A program made the position numbers and the translations under genes. The notes under the pieces are model-generated. The model was not told the origin of the DNA and did not search any database. It saw only the letters and a list, made by a program, of their open reading frames with translations. Source: Hymenobacter plasmatis (GTDB lineage Bacteria > Bacteroidota > Bacteroidia > Cytophagales > Hymenobacteraceae). Taken from it: a stretch of 64,000 nucleotides of DNA. This document shows, one piece after another, positions 26,016 to 34,260 of this stretch (position 1 is the first letter of the stretch; every line of letters starts with the position of its first letter). Location of the stretch: positions 186,001 to 250,000 of the forward strand of contig NZ_JAJFAW010000003.1 of NCBI RefSeq assembly GCF_020711255.1, read 5' to 3'.

Positions 26016-27176
26016 ATGCACCTTACCGCCACCACCCAGTTCGGCCTGGAAGAATTGCTCGCCGACGAGCTGTACCACCTCGGGGCCGACATCACGCACA
26101 TCGGCTCGCGCGCCGTCGAGTTTATCGGCGACCACCGCCTGCTCTACGAAGTGGCCTTGTGGAGCCGGCTGTCCATGCGCCTGCTGCGCCCCTTCGCCGC
26201 CTTCCACGCGGCCGACGAAAAAGGCCTGTACCGTGAAGTGAGCCGCATCGATTGGGCTGATTTCATCGGCCCCGGCCAAACCTTCGCCATCACAGCCGTG
26301 GTCAACCGCTCTACCTTCGAGCACTCGCTGTTCGTGGCCCAGCTCACCAAAGACGCCATTGTGGACCAGTTTCGGGAGCGCACCGGCAGCCGCCCCGACG
26401 TGGACACCCGCAACCCCGACATCCGCCTGCACCTGCGCATGTCGGAAAACGAAGTCATCCTCAGCCTCGACGCGGCCGGCGACTCGCTGCACCGCCGCGG
26501 CTACCGCCAGCACACCAACGAGGCCCCGCTGAACGAAGTGCTGGCCGCCGGCCTCGTGTTGCTCTCGGGCTGGGACGCTAAAAAGCCCCTCATCGACCCC
26601 ATGTGCGGCTCGGCCACCATCCTCACCGAGGCCGGCCTGCTGGCCCAGCGCATCGCGCCCGGCCTGTTTCACCAAGGTAAGTTTGGGTTTGAAAACTGGT
26701 ACGACTTCGACCCCGAGCTCTGGAACCAGGTGCGCGAAGAAGCCAAAGCCCAGCGCCTCGAAGAGCCCCAGGCCTACATCGCCGGCTCCGACCTCGACCC
26801 CAAGGTCATCGACATGGCCGCCGCCAACATCACCGCCGCCGGCCTGGAAGACTGCATCCGCCTCTCGGTGCGCGACGTGAAAGATGCCACGCTCCCCAAA
26901 AACCAGGAGCCCGGCATCGTCATCACCAACCCGCCCTACGGCGAGCGCATCGGGGAGGAGGCCGACATGGCCGCCCTCTACAAAACCATCGGCGATGCGC
27001 TGAAGGCCAACTTCCAGGGCTACGATGCCTTCGTGTTCACCGGAAATCTGGAAGCTGCCAAGAGCATTGGGCTGAAAACGGCGCGCCGCACGCCGCTCTA
27101 TAACGGGCCGATAGACTGCCGCTTGCTGAAGTACGAGCTATACCGCGGGTCGCGGCGGGAGCCGAAAGCGGTGTAA
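26016..27176 (+). CDS. THUMP-domain RNA methyltransferase (RlmL N-half type)
   Basis: A 386-residue class I SAM-dependent RNA methyltransferase. An N-terminal ferredoxin-like/THUMP region (residues 1-160) is followed by the Rossmann methyltransferase domain with the motif I block DPMCGSATILTEA (about 190) and the catalytic motif NPPYGER (about 305), typical of N2-guanine methyltransferases such as RlmL (m2G2445 of 23S rRNA) and TrmG10-like enzymes. E. coli RlmL is a 702-residue fusion; this protein corresponds only to the first, RlmL half, as is usual in this phylum. The start ATG at 26016 gives the family N-terminus. It is transcribed divergently from the sugar transporter. Confidence 0.9.
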   Translation: MHLTATTQFGLEELLADELYHLGADITHIGSRAVEFIGDHRLLYEVALWSRLSMRLLRPFAAFHAADEKGLYREVSRIDWADFIGPGQTFAITAVVNRSTFEHSLFVAQLTKDAIVDQFRERTGSRPDVDTRNPDIRLHLRMSENEVILSLDAAGDSLHRRGYRQHTNEAPLNEVLAAGLVLLSGWDAKKPLIDPMCGSATILTEAGLLAQRIAPGLFHQGKFGFENWYDFDPELWNQVREEAKAQRLEEPQAYIAGSDLDPKVIDMAAANITAAGLEDCIRLSVRDVKDATLPKNQEPGIVITNPPYGERIGEEADMAALYKTIGDALKANFQGYDAFVFTGNLEAAKSIGLKTARRTPLYNGPIDCRLLKYELYRGSRREPKAV

Positions 27177-27190
27177 CGAATCTCATACGT

Positions 27191-27314
27191 GGGAACCTCA
27201 CCCCCGGCCCCTCTCCAAAAAAGAGGGGAGCCGAACGGCTTGGTTGATGATAACAAAAAAGCAGAACCGGTGCCCCCTCTTTTTTGGAGAGGGGGTCAGG
27301 GGGTGAGGTTCCCC
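27191..27314. repeat. Family 2 palindromic repeat pair at the left of the DUF559 cassette
   Basis: The left arm (27191-27232) reads GGGAACCTCACCCCCGGCCC onward; the right arm (27273-27314) is its near-complete reverse complement, and the 40-bp centre is AT-rich. A further copy of the right arm, in the same orientation, lies at 27763-27803, so the DUF559 gene sits between two direct copies. A relative with 38-bp perfect arms lies at 47138-47294. Confidence 0.9.
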
Positions 27315-27335
27315 AGCGCCGCCTAACATCCCCAT

Positions 27336-27812
27336 ATGGAAGAGCCTACTCGCAAGTTCGGCGGCCCACAAGAGCACATCTTTACCACTACCGTTCGCAC
27401 CTGGGACAAAGCCAAAGCTTACGCTCGCGAAAACCGGAAGCAACCAACGCCTGCTGAGCAAAAGCTTTGGCAATACCTGCGAGGTTCCAAGCTAGGCGCT
27501 AAGTTCCGACGCCAGCATGCCATTAACTTTTTTATCGTTGATTTCATCTGTCTTGAAGCCAAGCTAATCATTGAGTTAGATGGTGAAATACACGCTACGC
27601 CAGACCAAGCCGAATACGATGTCGGCCGTACCTTCACGCTAAAGGAATTAGGCTACCGCGAACTGCGTTTCACCAACCAGCAAGTGCTAAATCAATTGGA
27701 TGAAGTGCTTGCCACCATTGCCGAAAATCTGAAAGTCAACACACTAGAATACCCGTCTGGCTCCCCCTCTTTTTTGGAGAGGGGGCCGGGGGGTGAGGTT
27801 CCCAAGAATACC
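27336..27812 (+). CDS. DUF559 nuclease-like protein, no own stop, reads in frame into recQ
   Basis: Residues 1-130 of this frame are a DUF559 domain, a small PD-(D/E)XK-like fold related to Vsr endonucleases. The markers are TPAEQKLWQYLRGSKLGAKF, then RRQHAINFFIVDFICLEAKL, then IIELDGEIH, with the likely catalytic D/E residues in VDFIC and IELDG. Codon use is less GC-biased than recQ. The frame continues with no stop through a family 2 repeat (encoding GSPSFLERGPGGEVP) straight into recQ at 27813. It may be made as a fusion with RecQ, or recQ may start independently at its own ATG. Its placement between direct repeats suggests a mobile cassette; see findings. Confidence 0.8.
27763..27803. repeat. 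Family 2 repeat arm at the DUF559-recQ junction, translated in frame
   Basis: A copy of the right arm found at 27273-27314, in the same orientation, with two or three differences. Here it contains no stop codon in the DUF559 frame and so forms a linker to recQ, ending 9 bp before the recQ ATG. Confidence 0.9.
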
Positions 27813-30065
27813 ATGCCCGACACCCTTACTACCGCCACGCCCGACCTGCTGCCCGCTGCCCGCCAGGCCCTGAAACGGTATTACGGCTACGACAACTTCC
27901 GCCCCATGCAGGGCGAAATCATCCAGCACATTCTGGCCGGCAAGGACACCGTGGTGCTTATGCCCACCGGCGGCGGCAAATCGGTCTGCTTCCAGATACC
28001 GGCGGTGGTGTCGGAGGGTACGTGCATCGTCGTCTCGCCCCTCATCGCCCTGATGAAGGACCAAGTAGAAGCGCTGAAAGCCAACGGCATTGCCGCGGCT
28101 TACATCAACAGCAGCGTGGGCCAGGCCGAGGCCAACGACATTGCACGGGCCGCCGTCGGGGGCTACCTCAAGTTGCTGTATGTTTCTCCCGAAAAGCTGC
28201 TTTCGGATGGCTTTTTGCAGTTTCTAAACCGGGTTAACATCAGCCTGTTTGCCATCGATGAGGCGCACTGTATCTCGAGCTGGGGCCACGATTTTCGGCC
28301 CGAGTACACCCAGCTGGGTCAGCTGCGGAATCATTTCCCCAGCACGCCCATCATCGCCCTCACGGCTACGGCCGACCGCCTCACGAAGCGCGACATCATC
28401 ACCCAGCTCAACCTGCACGAGCCCAAGGTGTTCTTGTCCAGCTTCGACCGGCCCAACATCAACCTGCTGGTGCGCCCAGGGCAGGACCGGGTGGGCTCGG
28501 TGCTCGACTACATTACCCGCCACCCGCAGGACCCCGGCATCATCTACTGCCTCTCGCGCAAGACCTGCGAAACCATCTCGCAGAAGCTGATTGCCAAAGG
28601 CGTGAAAGCCGCCCACTACCACGCCGGCCTCACGCCGCTGCAGCGGGGCAAGGCGCAGGAAGCTTTCTTGCAGGATGATATTCAGGTGATTGTGGCCACC
28701 ATCGCCTTTGGCATGGGCATCGACAAGAGCAACGTGCGCTGGGTGATGCACTACAACCTGCCCAAGAACATCGAAGGCTATTACCAGGAAATCGGCCGTG
28801 CCGGCCGCGACGGTGCCCCCAGCACGGCCATCCTGTTCTACAGCTTCGCCGACGTGATGCAGATGCGCGAGATGGTGACCAAGGACGTGCCCGCGCGCCA
28901 GGCCCAGCTCAACACGGCCAAGCTCGAGCGCATGCAGCAGTTTGCGGAAGCCGCCTCCTGCCGCCGCAAAATCCTGCTCAACTACTTCTCCGAAACGCTG
29001 GGCGAAGACTGCGGCAACTGCGACATCTGCCGCAACCCGCCCACCACGTTCGACGGGACGCTTATTGCCCAAAAGGCACTGTCGGCGGTGTTCCGCAGCC
29101 GCGAGCGGGTGGCCATCAACCTGCTCATCGACATCCTGCGCGGCATGCGCAACCAGGCCGTGCTGCAGGGTGGCTACGACCAAATCAAAACCTACGGCGC
29201 GGGCCGCGACCTGCCGTACCTCGATTGGTACAGCTACATCCACCAGATGCTGAACGACGGCCTATTCTACATTGCCTATGAGGAAGGCTACGCCCTGAAA
29301 ATCACCGAGCGCGGCCACCAGGTGCTCAAAGGCCAGCTCACCTTGCCGCTCCGCAAATTCCAGCCTTCGGAGAAAGCTGAAAAGCCCACCCGTGCCGGCA
29401 AGAAGGCGGCCGTTACGGCCACTATTGGTACGCCTGAGGCGCAGCTGTTCGACAAGCTCCGCAAGCTGCGCAAGCAGATTGCCGACGAGCAAGGCGTGCC
29501 GCCCTACGTCGTGTTTTCCGACGCCACGCTGCAGGAAATGGCAGCCGAGCGTCCCGTGAGCCGGGTGGGAATGCTCGGGATTTCGGGCGTGGGCATGAAG
29601 AAGTTCGAGACCTACGGCGAGTCCTTTATCAAGCTGATTTTGGAGCACGCCGGCGGGCAGTACGTGCCCTCCGATTCGGACAACATGTTCAGCGAGCCGC
29701 CTCGCCCCCGGGTGGCGGCGGGCGCCCGCGCCGCCGTGGCAGCTGCCGACAAGCCCGTGAGCGACTCCGAGGACGCCACCATCCAGTTTCACCAGATGGG
29801 CCTCACGCCCGAGGATATTTCCGAACGCCGCGGCCTGGCACTGAGCACCGTGAAAACGCACCTCTACAACGCGTATGCGAAAGGCCGCGAGCTGCGCATT
29901 CACGATTTTGTGAGCGATACCGAATTGGCTCAGATTTTTACGGCCCGGGCCCAGCTAGGTGGCGAGCCCACGTTGCGCGACTTGTTTGACCACTTGCGCG
30001 AGAAGTACGACTACTTCCAGCTGCGCATGGCGGCACTGTACCACAAGCGTTTGCGCGGCCAATAA
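27813..30065 (+). CDS. recQ: ATP-dependent DNA helicase RecQ
   Basis: From the ATG at 27813, a 750-residue 3'-to-5' DNA helicase of recombination and repair. In order: the superfamily 2 helicase core with MPTGGGKS (Walker A, about residue 50) and IDEAHCISSWGHDFRPEY (motif II); helicase C with QEIGRAGRDG; a RecQ zinc-binding region with cysteines in ASCRRK and GEDCGNCDICRN; the RQC winged helix; an HRDC domain (about 545-620); and an additional C-terminal helix-turn-helix (HTH_40-like, about 655-750) common in Bacteroidota RecQ. The region upstream is not a normal promoter but the DUF559 cassette, so expression may depend on it. Confidence 0.96.
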   Translation: MPDTLTTATPDLLPAARQALKRYYGYDNFRPMQGEIIQHILAGKDTVVLMPTGGGKSVCFQIPAVVSEGTCIVVSPLIALMKDQVEALKANGIAAAYINSSVGQAEANDIARAAVGGYLKLLYVSPEKLLSDGFLQFLNRVNISLFAIDEAHCISSWGHDFRPEYTQLGQLRNHFPSTPIIALTATADRLTKRDIITQLNLHEPKVFLSSFDRPNINLLVRPGQDRVGSVLDYITRHPQDPGIIYCLSRKTCETISQKLIAKGVKAAHYHAGLTPLQRGKAQEAFLQDDIQVIVATIAFGMGIDKSNVRWVMHYNLPKNIEGYYQEIGRAGRDGAPSTAILFYSFADVMQMREMVTKDVPARQAQLNTAKLERMQQFAEAASCRRKILLNYFSETLGEDCGNCDICRNPPTTFDGTLIAQKALSAVFRSRERVAINLLIDILRGMRNQAVLQGGYDQIKTYGAGRDLPYLDWYSYIHQMLNDGLFYIAYEEGYALKITERGHQVLKGQLTLPLRKFQPSEKAEKPTRAGKKAAVTATIGTPEAQLFDKLRKLRKQIADEQGVPPYVVFSDATLQEMAAERPVSRVGMLGISGVGMKKFETYGESFIKLILEHAGGQYVPSDSDNMFSEPPRPRVAAGARAAVAAADKPVSDSEDATIQFHQMGLTPEDISERRGLALSTVKTHLYNAYAKGRELRIHDFVSDTELAQIFTARAQLGGEPTLRDLFDHLREKYDYFQLRMAALYHKRLRGQ

Positions 30066-30214
30066 CCACCATAAAGCCTGGGCTGGCCGCTTGCTGCTTG
30101 TTTAGCAAGTGCGCCTGCCAGAGCCAGCTAGGACCTCCGTATTTGGTCAGAAATGCCCCTGTGCCAAAAATAGTAAGCAAGTAGCTCAACGCTAAAGTGG
30201 TGGGCAGAAAATTA

Positions 30215-30238
30215 TTAGCTAAGTGAATTAGTAAATTC
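30215..30238. promoter_or_regulatory. Palindromes upstream of the XRE/S24 gene, possible operator
   Basis: A perfect TTAGCTAA palindrome (30215-30222) and the dyad GAATTAGTAAATTC (30225-30238) lie 74-97 bp before the regulator start, in an AT-rich stretch. Position and symmetry would suit autoregulation by the encoded repressor, but nothing else supports it. Confidence 0.3.
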
Positions 30239-30311
30239 GCGGCTGCGTTGCTAACTTCACCAGCCGAATCTGCGTTAAGACCAACGCCATTCCCGGCTGC
30301 TGCCCTTCCCG

Positions 30312-31142
30312 ATGATTAATACCAACCTCAAGTTTTGCCGGCGTGAATTGGCCCTCACGCAGGCCCAGATGGCCGACAAGCTCGGCATCAAACGTTCCCT
30401 GGTGGGCGCCTACGAAGAAGGACGCGCCGAGCCCCGGCTAGCCACGCTCGTCAACATGGCGCGTCTGTTTGGCATCACGCTCGACCAGTTGGTGACCACC
30501 GACTTTAGCAAACGCAAGAACGCCAAAGCCATTGGGGCCATGCGCGCCCAGGAGCCCGCCATGGCTATTAACGGCGAAGACGACACTGACCCGCCCACGT
30601 CACCGGCCGGGGGCAAGCTCCGCATCTTGGCCCTGACCGTGGACAAGGACCAGAACGAAAACATTGAGCTGGTACCCCAGAAGGCCGCCGCTGGCTATCT
30701 CAACGGCTACGCCGACCCCGAGTACTTGGAGGTACTGCCCAAGTTCCGGCTGCCTATGCTTTCGCAGACGGGCACGTACCGAGCCTTCGAAATTGCCGGC
30801 GACTCCATGCTTCCCATTTCCAGCGGCACCGTGATTGTGGGCCGCTACGTGGAGGATTGGGCTACCATCAAGGACGGCACGCCGTGCGTGGTGGTGAGCA
30901 GCAAAGACGGCATCGTGTTCAAGCGCCTGTTTAATAAGCTGCGCTCGAACGCCATGTTTGTGCTGCACTCCGACAACCCGAACTTCTCGCCCTACGACAT
31001 CAACGTGGACGACGTGCTCGAAATTTGGGAAGCCAAAAGCTACATCAGCAGCACGTTCCCCATTGCCGAGCTCTCGCTTGAGCGCGTGGCCAGCCTCGTG
31101 CTCGACTTGCAGCAGCAAGTGGCCTTGCTCAAAAAGGCGTAA
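30312..31142 (+). CDS. XRE-type regulator with LexA/S24 self-cleavage domain
   Basis: A 276-residue repressor-like protein. Residues 1-62 are a lambda-Cro/XRE helix-turn-helix (LALTQAQMADKLGIKRSLVG); a short acidic linker leads to a peptidase S24 domain (about 110-245). The catalytic Ser165 in AGDSMLP and Lys204 in VFKRLF are present, and an Ala127-Gly128 bond in AAAGYLNGY lies 37 residues before the serine, close to LexA spacing, so autocleavage is plausible. The C-terminus has a leucine-rich coiled-coil segment (LVLDLQQQVALLKKA). Known relatives sense DNA damage or regulate mobile genes; here the target is unknown. A terminator follows, so it is monocistronic. It lies just downstream of recQ. 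Confidence 0.9.
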   Translation: MINTNLKFCRRELALTQAQMADKLGIKRSLVGAYEEGRAEPRLATLVNMARLFGITLDQLVTTDFSKRKNAKAIGAMRAQEPAMAINGEDDTDPPTSPAGGKLRILALTVDKDQNENIELVPQKAAAGYLNGYADPEYLEVLPKFRLPMLSQTGTYRAFEIAGDSMLPISSGTVIVGRYVEDWATIKDGTPCVVVSSKDGIVFKRLFNKLRSNAMFVLHSDNPNFSPYDINVDDVLEIWEAKSYISSTFPIAELSLERVASLVLDLQQQVALLKKA

Positions 31143-31169
31143 ACAGAACATTCGTATTGCTATTTTGCA

Positions 31170-31203
31170 AGCCCTTCCGTAGCCGCGGAAGGGCTTTGCT
31201 TTT
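31170..31203 (+). terminator. Terminator after the XRE/S24 gene
   Basis: AGCCCTTCC (31170-31178) pairs with GGAAGGGCT (31187-31195) around an 8-base loop, followed by a T-rich tail (TTGCTTTT). Confidence 0.75.
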
Positions 31204-31268
31204 GGCGGGTGCTAACTATGCAGCGCGCCGGCGCGTATGCGCTTCACGCCAACCTTTGTTTTTGCCCT

Positions 31269-31991
31269 ATGCTCAAGTACATTTCTGCCGCCGACCGCCA
31301 CCATGCTGCCCCTGCTGCCTGGCTCAGCAGCTATTTCCTGTTTTCGTTCGCCGATTATTTCGACCGCGACAACATGCATTTCGGCCCGCTGCGGGTATTC
31401 AACGACGACAGCGTGGCGCCGCAGTCCGGCTTCCCGCAGCACCCGCACTCGGAAATGGAAATTGTAACGCTGGTGCTGGACGGTGAAATCACGCACCAGG
31501 ACACGATGGGCAACAAAACCACCATCAAAGCCGGCGAAGTGCAGCGCATGACCGCCGGCACCGGCCTGGCCCACTCCGAGTTCAACCGCCAGGACAAGCC
31601 CCTGCACCTATATCAGCTCTGGTTTATTCCCGGCCAAAAAGGCCTGGCCCCGAGCTACGAGCAAAAAGACCTGGATTTCACCACCGGCAATAAAAACGAA
31701 TTGGTGCCGCTCGTGACGGGCCAGAAAGTGCTTGAAGACGTGGTGTACATGAATTCGAACAGCACCGTGTACTGGTCCAACCTGAGCGAAGGCAAAGAAA
31801 TCGAATTCAAGACGTTCCCCATTCGGCTTACCTTCATCTACGTCAAGGAAGGCACTATTTTCGTCAACGGAACCGAACTAGGGCCCAACGACCAGGCCCG
31901 CATGACAGACGACGACGTGGTGCAAATCCGCGCCGAAAAGGACGCTCAATTTATCTTAATTGACCTGCCGGGTACCGAGGCTAATTATTAG
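31269..31991 (+). CDS. Pirin-family cupin protein
   Basis: A 240-residue bicupin of the pirin family, some of which oxidise quercetin or act as iron-dependent redox sensors. The N-terminal cupin carries the typical metal-site blocks FPQHPHSEMEIVTLVLDGEITHQD (His59, His61 region) and GTGLAHSEFN, then the Q-L-W-F strand. The ATG at 31269 (MLKYISAADRHHA) gives the usual start. A 60-bp perfect palindrome follows 6 bp after the stop and probably terminates it. No functional clue from neighbours. Confidence 0.9.
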   Translation: MLKYISAADRHHAAPAAWLSSYFLFSFADYFDRDNMHFGPLRVFNDDSVAPQSGFPQHPHSEMEIVTLVLDGEITHQDTMGNKTTIKAGEVQRMTAGTGLAHSEFNRQDKPLHLYQLWFIPGQKGLAPSYEQKDLDFTTGNKNELVPLVTGQKVLEDVVYMNSNSTVYWSNLSEGKEIEFKTFPIRLTFIYVKEGTIFVNGTELGPNDQARMTDDDVVQIRAEKDAQFILIDLPGTEANY

Positions 31992-31997
31992 CAAACC

Positions 31998-32057
31998 CTG
32001 ATTACAGCGCATAAAAAAAGCCGGGAATTCCCGGCTTTTTTTATGCGCTGTAATCAG
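31998..32057. terminator. 60-bp perfect palindrome, bidirectional terminator
   Basis: Thirty bases (31998-32027) are followed directly by their exact reverse complement (32028-32057), with no spacer. The core is AAAAAAAGCCGGGAATT and its complement, a typical bidirectional terminator. The outer CTGATTACAGCGCAT arms extend it well beyond the need of a terminator. It lies between the convergent pirin and beta-barrel genes. Confidence 0.9.
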
Positions 32058-32063
32058 CTCAAT

Positions 32064-32969
32064 TTAGAAGTTGTACGACACGCCGGCCGAGTAGCCGGTC
32101 GATTTGCCCAGGTTGCGGCCGGCCACGTAGGTGCTGGCGCCCAGCACCACGCCAAAGCCTTGGGCCAAAGGCCGGTAGATGCTAGCGCCTACTCGCACAA
32201 AGTTTACGCGCGTGGCCGGGAAAAATCCGTTGAAGCCTTCTTCCGAAATGTCGGTGCCGCCGTTTGATTCCTGGAAGGAGGCAAAGCCTTCCAGGTAGGT
32301 TTTGGGGCCGGCGTAGCCCAACTTGGCCTCGCCCACCAAGGCGTTGGGCACCAGGCCAGTGCGCAGGCTGTAGCCTACCTGGCCCGTGGCAAATACCCCG
32401 GAGCTGGTTTTGAGGTGGGCCACGCCGGCGGCCGTGTACTTCGTGGCGTGGTTGCCGATGGCGATGATGTAGCCGTAGCCCGTTTTGGTTTGATAATCGC
32501 TGATGGGGGTGCTCAGGCTGACCACGCCCAGCAGGTCGAGGATGCTGCTGCCGATTTCCCGGCTGTAGGCCTTGAACTTAAGGATACCGGTGAGGTCCTG
32601 CAGGCCCTGGCGCACGTTGGTGTAGCCGGCCGTGGAGTAGAGGGCATCCAGGTCGTTGATAACGGCACCCGCGGCTTTGCCCTTCGACTGGATATAGGGT
32701 AGGCTCACAATGGCGTCAATCTTGTCGCTGAGGCCGTAGGTGGCGTAAAGATTGAGCGAATTGACCCGCACCTCCTGGAAAATGGGCACCCCGTCGATTT
32801 GCTTCGGCGCGAGGTACACCGTTTCGTAGCGTTCCGTGGTGCCCGACACCACCACCGAGCCGTGGCCTTTGCCTGCCATAAAGCCGCTCACCACGCTTTG
32901 GGCCTGCGCGGTAGAGGCCGCCGCCCCACATAAAAAGGTACTTAAAATCAATGCGGAAAAATTTCGCAT
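32064..32969 (-). CDS. Outer-membrane beta-barrel-like protein
   Basis: A 301-residue exported protein with a signal peptide (about 23 residues, ending AQA-QS). The mature part is a succession of short amphipathic strands with alternating polar and nonpolar residues and aromatic ends (SLNLYATYGLSDKIDAIVSLPY, GVASL...), and it closes with AGVSYNF, ending in the C-terminal phenylalanine of outer-membrane barrels. It resembles the phenol-degradation MetA/transporter group of barrel proteins. Ligand unknown. It stands alone on the minus strand. Confidence 0.75.
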   Translation of the reverse strand: MRNFSALILSTFLCGAAASTAQAQSVVSGFMAGKGHGSVVVSGTTERYETVYLAPKQIDGVPIFQEVRVNSLNLYATYGLSDKIDAIVSLPYIQSKGKAAGAVINDLDALYSTAGYTNVRQGLQDLTGILKFKAYSREIGSSILDLLGVVSLSTPISDYQTKTGYGYIIAIGNHATKYTAAGVAHLKTSSGVFATGQVGYSLRTGLVPNALVGEAKLGYAGPKTYLEGFASFQESNGGTDISEEGFNGFFPATRVNFVRVGASIYRPLAQGFGVVLGASTYVAGRNLGKSTGYSAGVSYNF

Positions 32970-33181
32970 AAAAAGAGGATGAAGAAAAATTAGGGAACAG
33001 AATTACGCTCCCGATAGCAAGGAAAAACCAGCCCTTCCGGAGCTGGCCACGCTGCAATTTACGGGTGGGTTTAGGTGCCTGGATTTACCTTCGTGCAATC
33101 CGTGGGGCTTTTAAATACGTTTGTATTCAGGGTATTATGATGAAACTACAGTTTAGCCCGACGAAGTAAAGTTTTTGCACG

Positions 33182-34177
33182 ATGAAAAAAAAATACCATT
33201 TACTGCCAACTCTAGTGTTGAGCTTATTCCTGCTGGGCGGCTGCGCAAAAAATGAGGAAGTGGCCCCGTCCATCACCAACATTGCGGTCGCAAATCCCGA
33301 CTTCCAGACCTTGGAAGACGCCGCCATTCGGGGCAATGTGGCCCTGCTGCTCGGCAACAAAAACCCCAACGATGGCGGCAACTACACCGTGTTTGCGCCC
33401 ACCAATGCGGCCTTCGCCCGCCTGGGGCTGACCTCGGCCCAGGACCTGACGGTGCTGCAGCAGCCGTTTTTGCGCAATACCCTGTTTTACCACGTGTTCA
33501 GTGGCACGCTGCCGGGCAGCGCGCTCACGCCCGGAAGCAGCTCAACATCGGCGTTGGCGGGGCTACAGCGGCGCATCATCCGGCGGGCCGATAATAGCCT
33601 GTACGTGAACGGCTCCAAGATTCTGGGCACCGATGTGCGGGCTTCAAACGGCCTGATTCACCCCATTGATAAAGTGCTGTTGGCCACGGGGGCCGATGTG
33701 CTCAATTCGGCCCTGGCCCTCAACAACGGCGACGTGTTCGTGAAGCCTGAGCTGACCTTTCTGGTGGAAGCGGTGCTCTACTGCAACCTGGCCAGCGCGC
33801 TTACCGCCACGCCCGGCAGCGCTCCAATCACCGTTTTTGCTCCCACCGACCAAGCCTTTAAAGACCTGGGCGTGCTGCTGAACGTGCCCCTCAACCAGCC
33901 CAAGGACATCCGGAAACTGCCAGTAGCCGTGGTAACCAGTGTGTTGCTCAACCACGTGGTGGGCGGTGCGCAAGGCGGCAGGTTCACGCCGGAGCTGCCG
34001 GAAAGCACCACCGTGCTTTCGGCGGGCGGCGCACCGGTGGTGCTGGGCGCTTTCACCAACGGCGTGCTGACGGTGAAAGGTGGCGGCAACGGCACCAGCG
34101 TGGCCAACATGGTGATTCCCGACGTGCAGTGCACCAACGGCGTGGTGCACGTCATCGACCGGGTGTTGCTGCCGTAG
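33182..34177 (+). CDS. Lipoprotein with two fasciclin (FAS1) domains
   Basis: A 331-residue surface or periplasmic lipoprotein. The signal peptide ends in the lipobox LLGGC (Cys21), so it is lipid-anchored. Two FAS1 domains follow, at about residues 38-165 and 190-330; each has the NYTVFAPTNAAFARL or ITVFAPTDQAFKDL strand and an H2-like ending NGLIHPIDKVLL or NGVVHVIDRVLL. FAS1 modules mediate adhesion or protein contact. The next gene downstream, on the same strand 83 bp away, is an exported alpha/beta hydrolase. Confidence 0.93.
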   Translation: MKKKYHLLPTLVLSLFLLGGCAKNEEVAPSITNIAVANPDFQTLEDAAIRGNVALLLGNKNPNDGGNYTVFAPTNAAFARLGLTSAQDLTVLQQPFLRNTLFYHVFSGTLPGSALTPGSSSTSALAGLQRRIIRRADNSLYVNGSKILGTDVRASNGLIHPIDKVLLATGADVLNSALALNNGDVFVKPELTFLVEAVLYCNLASALTATPGSAPITVFAPTDQAFKDLGVLLNVPLNQPKDIRKLPVAVVTSVLLNHVVGGAQGGRFTPELPESTTVLSAGGAPVVLGAFTNGVLTVKGGGNGTSVANMVIPDVQCTNGVVHVIDRVLLP

Positions 34178-34260
34178 CGCCCGCCGGAACTGTTTTATTA
34201 AAGAATTAGAGAAGCCTGGACTCACCCAATCGGGGCGGCCGTGCCATTGCGTAGTTTGAT

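Noticed and set aside
27198..27473. A small minus-strand gene over the DUF559 left repeat
   Set aside because: Its residues come from the repeat arms and the antisense of DUF559; no independent coding signal.
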